From: Streptomyces sp. NBC_00223 | Lineage (GTDB): Bacteria > Actinomycetota > Actinomycetes > Streptomycetales > Streptomycetaceae | Assembly: GCF_036199905.1 (NCBI RefSeq) | Contig: NZ_CP108109.1 | Coordinates: 5,393,501-5,457,500, forward strand | Direction of reading: 5' to 3' | Length of the DNA: 64,000 nucleotides | Shown: positions 34,053 through 41,500 of the stretch, in pieces | Layout of the letters: the number at the start of each line of letters is the position of its first letter | How positions within the stretch are numbered: the first letter of the stretch is position 1 | Made by a program: the position numbers and the translations under genes | Notes under the pieces: generated by a model | Databases searched by the model: none | What the model saw: the letters and a program-made list of their open reading frames with translations, nothing else | Told to the model about the DNA's origin: nothing

Positions 34053-35138
34053 ATGCCCGAGCGCAACCGTTTCCTCATCACCTTCACCGCCGTCACGGGA
34101 GCCCTCACGCTGGGAGCCGCCCTCACCGCCTGCGGCTCCTCCTCCGCCGACACCGCCGACAGCGGCAAGCCCTCCACCGAGGTGACCGTCTACAGCGCGG
34201 ACGGCCTGCACTCCGACGCCGGGGACGGCTTCTACGACAAGGTGTTCAAGGACTTCACCGCGAAGACCGGCATCAAGGTCAACTACGTCGAAGGCGGTTC
34301 GGGCGAGATGGTGCAGCGCCTGGTCCGCGAGAAGTCGAACACCAAGGCCGACCTGATCGTCACCCTGCCGCCCTTCATCCAGCAGGCGGACGGCAAGGGC
34401 CTGCTGACGGCGTACAAGCCGGCCGGCTCCGAGCAGGTCGCCGCGGCCGACAAGGACGCCACCGGGAAGTGGACGTCCGTCGTCAACAACTACCTCTGCT
34501 TCATCTACAACACCAAAGAACTCCCCGAGCCGCCCAAGACCTGGAACGATCTGCTCGCGGGGAAGTTCAAGAACAAGCTGCAGTACTCCACCCCCGGCAT
34601 CGCGGGCGACGGAACCGCCGTGGTCGTCAAGGCGATGCACGACTTCGGCGGCCAGGGACCGGCCATGGACTATCTGAAGAAGCTCCAGGCCAACAATGTC
34701 GGCCCGTCCGCCTCCACCGGCCAGCTCGCCGCGAAGGTCGACAAGGGCGAACTCCTGGTCGCCAACGGCGACGTGCAGATGAACTTCGCCGACATGTCCT
34801 CCATGCCCCACCAGGGCATCTTCTTCCCCGCCGCCGACAGCGGCGGCAAGCCGACCACCTTCGCGCTGCCGTACGCCGCCGGCCTGGTCAAGGACGGCCC
34901 GCACCAGGACGCCGGCAAGAAGCTGCTCGACTTCCTGCTGACCAAGGACGTCCAGCAGGAGGTGTCCTCCGTCGGCGGCGGGTTCGCCGCCCGCACCGAC
35001 GTCGCCGCGACCGACCCCAACGCGGTGGAGCTCCAGAAGATCATGTCGGGCGTGGACGTCTTCACCCCGGACTGGAAGGACATCGACACGAATCTGTCCC
35101 AGTACGTCGACGCCTGGAAGTCCGCGACCGGCAGCTGA
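34053..35138 (+). CDS. phnS: Aminophosphonate-binding lipoprotein (PhnS-like)
   Basis: The 361-residue substrate-binding protein has a lipoprotein signal with lipobox LTAC (Cys27). The mature part is a ferric/putrescine/AEP-type binding fold: VTVYSADGLHSDAGDGFYDKVFKDFTAKTGIKVNYVEGGSGEMVQRL, WTSVVNNYLCFIYNTKELP and STPGIAGDGTAVVVKAMHDFGG. The YSADGLH-S/D start is like TIGR03227-type PhnS proteins. The gene lies 103 nt after permease 2, behind a leader containing three CCTCA repeats, and is followed by a hairpin terminator. Being exported to the cell surface, it catches the phosphonate for the permeases. Confidence 0.9.
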   Translation: MPERNRFLITFTAVTGALTLGAALTACGSSSADTADSGKPSTEVTVYSADGLHSDAGDGFYDKVFKDFTAKTGIKVNYVEGGSGEMVQRLVREKSNTKADLIVTLPPFIQQADGKGLLTAYKPAGSEQVAAADKDATGKWTSVVNNYLCFIYNTKELPEPPKTWNDLLAGKFKNKLQYSTPGIAGDGTAVVVKAMHDFGGQGPAMDYLKKLQANNVGPSASTGQLAAKVDKGELLVANGDVQMNFADMSSMPHQGIFFPAADSGGKPTTFALPYAAGLVKDGPHQDAGKKLLDFLLTKDVQQEVSSVGGGFAARTDVAATDPNAVELQKIMSGVDVFTPDWKDIDTNLSQYVDAWKSATGS

Positions 35139-35192
35139 CCACACCGCGCCGCACCAGCCGGTACCAGGCCGGTGCGGATACGAGGGGACAAG

Positions 35193-35239
35193 GCCGTGCG
35201 GGCCAGGTGTCGCGTCACAGCAACACCCACCCGCACGGC
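35193..35239 (+). terminator. Terminator after the phosphonate importer operon
   Basis: GCCGTGCGGG (35193-35202) pairs perfectly with CCCGCACGGC (35230-35239), with a 27-nt loop, followed by the pyrimidine-rich TCTCTTCATGT. It lies 54 nt after the phnS stop. Confidence 0.65.
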
Positions 35240-35305
35240 TCTCTTCATGTCACGACAGAGCTGCGACCGCTTCCGCGCACCACGTCGTAAGCGCCCGCTG
35301 TCCAT

Positions 35306-35338
35306 GTTCAGGGAGGAACTTCACCTCCCACCTTCACC
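35306..35338 (+). repeat. Three PHO-like heptamers at 13-nt spacing upstream of the second gntR
   Basis: GTTCAGG (35306-35312), CTTCACC (35319-35325) and CTTCACC (35332-35338) recur every 13 nt. The heptamers resemble the GTTCACC unit bound by PhoP in Streptomyces, but the usual repeat period is 11 nt, so this is only a candidate for control by phosphate starvation. Confidence 0.4.
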
Positions 35339-35425
35339 CGGCCACGACGACAGTTTCCCGTCACGGAGAGCTGTTAGCCTTCGGCCCCCTGTCGGCGACA
35401 AGAAGGTGGAGTAGGACGTGTCCCT

Positions 35426-36181
35426 GTGACGCCCGGCGGCGGAATCCGCAGGTGGGAGCATGCGGCCATCGCGGCGGACATCGAACTGCGGATCGCCGAG
35501 GGGGTGTACGGCGCCGGTCGCAGGCTGCCCAGCGAGCAGGCGCTGGCCGACCAGTACGGGACGACCCGGACGAGAGTGCGCACCGCCCTGGCCGCGCTGG
35601 CCCGGCGCGGGGTGCTGGTGTCGCGGCCGAACTCGGGCTGGCTGGTCCAGGACGGGCAGCAGGCGCAGACCGTGGGGGAGATGCGCACCTTCTCGCGGTG
35701 GGCCGCCGAGCACGGGCGCGAGTTCGGCGGGCGGATCGTGCGCAGGGAGCGCGGCAACGCGACCCCGCGCGAGGCACGGCTGCTCGGTATCGGCCTGGGC
35801 GAGGACCTCCTGCGCACCACCCGGGTGCGCACCCTGGACGGCCGGGCGGTGATGGTCGAACGGTCGACCTGGGCGCCGTGGGTGGTGCCGTCGGTGGACG
35901 CGGTGCCCGATGACGTGCCGTCCCTCTTCGGGGAGTTGGACGCCGCCGGGGTGCGGGTGGTGCTGGGGGACCACCGGATCGAGGCGGTGGCGGCGTCCAG
36001 CGACGACGCCCGGCTGCTGGGCCTGCGCCGGTCGAGTCCGTTGCTCCAGGTGAGCCGGAGCTCGGCGACCCCGGACGGGCTGCTGGCCGAGATCGCGGTC
36101 GACCGCTATCTGGCCGACGTGGTGGCGTTCGACATCAGGGCCGGGGACATCGCCAGGACGTTCCTGCCGCCGCACGGGTGA
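35426..36181 (+). CDS. Second GntR/HutC-family regulator
   Basis: The 251-residue regulator has the winged helix LPSEQALADQYGTTRTRVRTALAALARRGVLVSRPNSGWLV (about residues 34-75) and a UTRA domain (LLRTTRVRTLDGRAVMVERSTWAPWVV and LLAEIAVDRYLADVVAFD). It is a separate transcription unit after the importer and resembles the regulators that accompany phosphonatase-linked oxidase genes. Two HutC regulators flanking one catabolic operon suggest two inducers or a regulator for each half. GTG 35426 has a weak ribosome binding site (GGACGTG region); the fit to family length supports it. Confidence 0.87.
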   Translation: MTPGGGIRRWEHAAIAADIELRIAEGVYGAGRRLPSEQALADQYGTTRTRVRTALAALARRGVLVSRPNSGWLVQDGQQAQTVGEMRTFSRWAAEHGREFGGRIVRRERGNATPREARLLGIGLGEDLLRTTRVRTLDGRAVMVERSTWAPWVVPSVDAVPDDVPSLFGELDAAGVRVVLGDHRIEAVAASSDDARLLGLRRSSPLLQVSRSSATPDGLLAEIAVDRYLADVVAFDIRAGDIARTFLPPHG

Positions 36182-36252
36182 GTGACCCACTGCGCGCAGT
36201 CGGCGATCCAATCGGTCGCGGTGGGCATTCCCTCAGTGGGTGGACTCGTCAT

Positions 36253-36274
36253 GTTCACGATTCCTTCACTCGCC
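36253..36274 (+). promoter_or_regulatory. PHO-box-like direct repeat before the phospholipase C gene
   Basis: Two 11-nt units, GTTCACGATTC (36253-36263) and CTTCACTCGCC (36264-36274), follow the Streptomyces PhoP direct-repeat pattern (GTTCACC plus four bases). They lie 57 nt upstream of the phospholipase ATG. Two more heptamers, CTTCACA and GTTCACG, occur at 36301-36314 but with a 7-nt period. Control of the gene by phosphate starvation is a reasonable inference. Confidence 0.6.
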
Positions 36275-36331
36275 ACGCTTCTGATCTGAGCTGTATCCGA
36301 CTTCACAGTTCACGCGTATCAGGAGCGTCCG

Positions 36332-38473
36332 ATGACGACCCACCCCGAGCCTTCCCCCTCCACCGACTCGCCGCAGGAAGTCGTCGTCCCGCAGTCGGTT
36401 CTGCGGTCCGGCCTCTCCCGGCGCGGCATGCTCAAGGCCATGGGCCTGTTCGGCGGTGCCACGGCCGTGGCCGCCAGCGGCGCGGCCGGCTGGGCGGCCT
36501 CCGGCGGCCGGGCACCCGTCCCCGCGAACTTCGTCCTGCCCGAGGGCTACTCCGGCACCATGGCGGACCTCAAGCACGTGGTGATCCTGATGCAGGAGAA
36601 CCGCGCCTTCGACCACTACTACGGGGCGATGCCGGGGGTCCGCGGTTTCAACGACAAGCAGGCGCTGCGGTTCCAGGACGGCACCGACGTCTTCTCGCAG
36701 CCCAGCGGATCGAGCACGGTCAAGCCCCACCACGTCACCACCGTCTCCGCGACGACCACCGGGCTGGCCCACGACTACGGCACCGGCATCTCCGCCTGGA
36801 ACGGCGGCCGGTACAACAACTGGGTCCCGGCCAAGGGCAGTTCGACGATGAACTACCTCACAGGGGACGAGATCCCCTGGCAGTGGTCGCTGGCCAGCAA
36901 CTACACCGTGTGCGACCACTACCACTGCTCGGTAGCCGGTCCGACCACGCCGAACCGGCTGCACCTGTGGACCGGCACCTCCAACGGGATCACCGCCAAC
37001 GGCGGCGAGACCTCGGGCAACCGGGCCTGGCAGACCTACCCCGAGGCGTTGCAGGCAGCCGGCGTGTCCTGGCGCATCTACGTCGACAACAACAACGGCG
37101 ACGGCTGGCGCGGCGACTACCAGGACAGCCCGATCCGCGGCTTCGCCGCCTTCACCCCCAGCGCGGCCAACCTCGCCGACGCCACCAAGACCGCCCCCGG
37201 CACCGGCCTGGTGTGGCGGGCCAACTCCTTCCCCTACGCCCCCGACGGCCTGCCCGACAACGACAGCGACACCAACCTCAACGGCGTCCTCGGCGACTTC
37301 ATCGCGGCCTGCGCGCCCGGCGCGCGGTACCCGCTGCCGCAGGTCTCCTACATCGTCTCGCCGTACCAGTGGTCCGAGCACCCGTCCGCCAACCCGGAGC
37401 ACGGCGCCCACTACACGAACCGGGTGATCAAGGCGCTGCAGAGCAACCCGGACATCTGGAACCACACCCTGCTGATCCTCAACTTCGATGAGAACGACGG
37501 CTACTTCGACCACGTCCTGCCGCCGTTCCCGGAGGCCGGGACCGCCAACGAGTACTCGGGGAGCACCCCGATCGGCTACGGCGCGCGGGTGCCGATGACC
37601 CTGGTCTCGCCGTGGACCCGGGGCGGCTGGGTGAACTCCGAGGTCTTCGACCACACCTCGGTGACCCGCTTCCTGGAGGTGTGGACCGCCTCGATGGGCA
37701 CCCCCGCCAGGAGCACCGTGATCACCGACTGGCGGCGCGTCATCAGCGGCGACCTGACCAGCGCCATCGACTTCGCCCACCCGGTCCTGGGCACCCCGTC
37801 GCTGCCGGACACCGCGGCCCTGGTCGCGATCGCCAGGGCCGGCGGCACCATCAAGACCCAGGTGCCGGCCGACGACCAGTGGACCGACTACCCGCCGCTG
37901 CGCCCCCGCCCGCTGTCGTTCCACCCGCACGGCACCTTCACCGAGAACCGCGGCACCGGCACGGTGACCGCGAACATGAGCCTGGTCGGCGGCCCCACCG
38001 GCAAGGGCGTCAGCTTCCAGGTGTTCCCGGACAAGTACAAGGCGTTCACCAACACGCCGTTCACGGTGACCGCCGCCGCGCCGCGCAGCTACGCCTGGAA
38101 CGCCGCGGCCTACCAGGGCCGGTACGCGTTCTCGGTCTACGGCCCGGACGGCTTCGTCCGCTCCCACGCCGGCACGGTCCTGCCCGCCGGGCAGAACAAC
38201 GCCGGGGTGCCCCGGGCCGAGGTGGCCCTCGTGGCCGGGACCGACCCGACCGTGACGATCACGCTGCACAACGACGGCCTCCAGCAGGTCCACTACACCC
38301 TGACCGCCAACGACCACGTCGGCGGCACCCAGGACTACTGGGTCGCGGCGGGCGCGTCCAAGACGGTCAGCTGGCCCACTTCCGAGGGCTACTACGACGT
38401 CGTCATGACCGCCGACACCGGCACCGGCTGGACCCACCGCTACGCCGGACGGATCGCCCAGCTCACCGCCTGA
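36332..38473 (+). CDS. Phosphocholine-specific phospholipase C, Tat-secreted
   Basis: The 713-residue protein has a twin-arginine signal (SRRGMLKAMGLFGGATAVAASG, RR at 30-31), the phosphoesterase domain with HVVILMQENRAFDHYYGAMPGVRGF and GPTTPNRLHLWTGT (presumed nucleophile Thr), and NFDENDGYFDHVLPP. Two C-terminal repeats of the DUF756 type follow (LRPRPLSFHPHGTFTENRGTG, then ALVAGTDPTVTITLHNDG). This is the architecture of TIGR03396 phospholipases C, which release phosphorylcholine from lipids. Folded export suits a metal- or cofactor-bearing enzyme. The PHO-like box upstream and the phosphonate genes before it point to phosphorus scavenging. The ATG has AGGAGCG upstream. Confidence 0.92.
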   Translation: MTTHPEPSPSTDSPQEVVVPQSVLRSGLSRRGMLKAMGLFGGATAVAASGAAGWAASGGRAPVPANFVLPEGYSGTMADLKHVVILMQENRAFDHYYGAMPGVRGFNDKQALRFQDGTDVFSQPSGSSTVKPHHVTTVSATTTGLAHDYGTGISAWNGGRYNNWVPAKGSSTMNYLTGDEIPWQWSLASNYTVCDHYHCSVAGPTTPNRLHLWTGTSNGITANGGETSGNRAWQTYPEALQAAGVSWRIYVDNNNGDGWRGDYQDSPIRGFAAFTPSAANLADATKTAPGTGLVWRANSFPYAPDGLPDNDSDTNLNGVLGDFIAACAPGARYPLPQVSYIVSPYQWSEHPSANPEHGAHYTNRVIKALQSNPDIWNHTLLILNFDENDGYFDHVLPPFPEAGTANEYSGSTPIGYGARVPMTLVSPWTRGGWVNSEVFDHTSVTRFLEVWTASMGTPARSTVITDWRRVISGDLTSAIDFAHPVLGTPSLPDTAALVAIARAGGTIKTQVPADDQWTDYPPLRPRPLSFHPHGTFTENRGTGTVTANMSLVGGPTGKGVSFQVFPDKYKAFTNTPFTVTAAAPRSYAWNAAAYQGRYAFSVYGPDGFVRSHAGTVLPAGQNNAGVPRAEVALVAGTDPTVTITLHNDGLQQVHYTLTANDHVGGTQDYWVAAGASKTVSWPTSEGYYDVVMTADTGTGWTHRYAGRIAQLTA

Positions 38474-38544
38474 CCCGGTCCCGCCCACCCACTCGCACCC
38501 TCTCCGGACCCGCACCAACCCTGCCCCTCCTCCCTGGAGTCCCC

Positions 38545-41500
38545 ATGGCCTTTCGGCCCCCAGATTTCCGTCCCCCGGCGCGCAGACCCCTGCCGCGCAC
38601 CGTCGCCGCCGGCCTCTCGGCCGTGCTGATCAGCTCGGGCCTCGCGCTGTCGCTGGCCCAGACGGCCTCGGCCGACCCGACCCACGACTCGCGTGACGCC
38701 GTCGTACCGGTGGTGTCCTACACCTTCGACAGCGACTCCGGCTCGACCGTGGTCGACAGCTCCGGCCAGTCCAACAACGGTGCGTGGAGCGGCACGCCGG
38801 GCTACGCGCCCGGCGTCTCCGGCAAGGCCCTGCACATCAGCGCGGGGAAGAACTTCGTGAGCCTGCCCAAGGTGGCGGGGAAGACCGACGGCTCGGGCAG
38901 CTTCTCCTACGAGACCTGGTGGTACGACAACGCGGAGACCTCCGACGCCCCGATGGTCGCGAACCAGGACTTCGCCTCCTGCGCCAACCCGGGCTTCACC
39001 TTCTACCACCTCAGCGGCACCTACCAGCAGCGCTCCTGCTTCGCCGTCAACGGGGCCAAGACCTACACCACCACCCGTACCGCCTCGATCCAGAACGGGT
39101 GGCACTACCTGGCGGTGGTGGAGGACAGCACCGCGCACACCTACGACTACTACGTCGACGGCGTGCTGTTCTCGTCCACCTCGACCGTCTCCGGCGCCAC
39201 CGCGGCGAACTTCAACTCGGGCAAACCGATCAGGATCGGCCAGGACGGGACCGGCACCTACACCGGCACCGACGACGCCCTCGTCGACGACTTCAACTTC
39301 TACAACCAGGCCATCACCGCCGACCAGATCGCGGCCGACTACGCCGCGACCAACCCGGCCACCCACTTCCCGGTGACGGTCACCAACGACGGCCACGGCA
39401 CCGGCACGGCCTCCGTGCTCGCCCCGGCCGCGGGCACCTCCGACACGCTGACCGCGACACCCGACACGGGCTACAGCTTCGACGCCTGGGTCCCGGTGAT
39501 CCCGTCCACGCTGGCGGTCACCAGCAAGGGCGGCTTCACCGCGCCCGGCAGCGCCGTCACCGTCAAGGCCACCTTCACGCCGAACACCTACACGGTGACG
39601 TACAACGGCAACGGCGCGGACGGCGGCTCCACGCCCGCGCAGAAGCTGACCTACGACCAGTCCGCCGCGCTCACCGCGAACGGCTTCACCGACACCGGCA
39701 AGCAGTTCGTCGGCTGGAGCACCAGCCCGAACGGCGCGCTGACCTACACCGACCAGGCCACCGTCAAGAACCTCAGCGCCGCCGCCGACGGCGCGGTCAC
39801 CCTCTACGCCCAGTGGGTCACGGCCGGTTCGTTCCAGGTCAGCGACAGCGGCGACAGCCACGTCACGGTGAGCTCCTCCACCGACCCGACCGGCGGCTGG
39901 ACCGCCCCCGGCACCAAGGTGACGCTGACCGCCCACCCGGCCACCGGCTACTCCTCCACCTGGCAGACGGTCTCCCCGGCCGGGCTGACCGTTGCCGCCG
40001 ACGGCAGCTTCACCATGCCGTCGCAGAACGTCGTCATCAAGGCGGTGTCCACGCCGAACCATTACACCGTCGCCTTCGACGGCAACGGCGCGACCGGCGG
40101 GTCCACCGCCGCGCAGTCCTTCAGTTACGACAAGGCCGCCGCGCTCACCGCCAACGGCTTCACCCGCAGCGGCGACGCCTTCCTCGGCTGGGCGACCAGC
40201 CCCACCGGCAAGCCCGCCTACACCGAAGGACAGAGCGTCAGCAACCTGACCGCGACGGCCGACGGAAAGGTCACCCTGTACGCGGTGTGGGGCCGGGTCC
40301 GGGCGGCCGGCGACGCCATCGCCCCGGTGGTGTCCTACGACTTCGACGCCGACAAGAACGGCGTCGTCACCGACAGTTCGGGCCAGGGCGGCAACGGTTC
40401 CTGGAAGGGCACCGCCACCTACGCCAAGAGCTTCTCCGGCCGGGCCGCGCACGTCAGCTCGGGCAGCAACTTCGTCCGGCTTCCGCTGACCGCCGCGCAG
40501 ACCGACGGCTCGGCCGACTACTCGTTCTCGCTGTGGTGGGGCGAGTACGGCGAGACCGGCGACAGCCCGCTGGTGAGCAACCAGAACTCCAGCGCCTGCT
40601 ACAACGCGGGGCTGACGCTCTACCACTCCTCCGGTACCTCGAACACCATCGTCTGCTGGGGCCAGCCGACCGGCAGCGGACGCCAGTACACGACCACCGA
40701 CACCACCGCGCTGCAAGGCAACTGGCACTACCTCACGGTGGTGGTGGACCGCGGCGCACAGACCGTCAGCTACTACGTCGACGGCGCCCTGTCCACCACC
40801 TCCAAGTCCGGCCAGCTGACCTCGGCCAGCAACCTCGCCTCCGGCCTGCCGTTCGCGATCGGACAGGACGGCACCGGCAGCTACTCCGCCTCCTCCGACG
40901 CCCTGGTCGACGACTTCGACTTCTACAACCGGGCGATCCCGGCGGCCCAGGTCGCCAACGACTACAAGGCCACCAAGCCCGCCTCCACCGTGCTCCCCGA
41001 CGAGTCGACAGTGGACATCACCACCCCGGTCTCCACCGTGGCGCAGGGCTTCGTCACCGACACCTTCCACGCTCCGCAGGCGCGGGTGAACGCGACGGTC
41101 TCCCAGCCGGTCGCGGGCCTGTGGAACGGCGGCACGGTCACCTCCTACAAGAAGGTCGGCGGTGACTCCTGGCTGAGCGTCGACGCCAACGGCACGGTCA
41201 GCGGCACCGCGCCGGGCACCGCCCCGCAGCACCCCGGCACCATCACCGTGAAGGCGACCGACGGGACCACCACCTCGCAGCTCACCGTCGAGATCCCGGT
41301 CATCGCGGCCGACGACGCGCCGCGGCTCGCCGCCGCGACCTGGAATCTCTGGGACGCCGGCAGCCATGTCAACGACTCGCTGCTGAAGGACCTCACCGTC
41401 ATCGCCAACAACGGCCTCGACGTGGTCGCGGTCCAGGAGGACGGCGGCACCGTCGCACACCGGCTCGCCCAGGCGCTCGGCTGGTACGACTACGAGGGCA

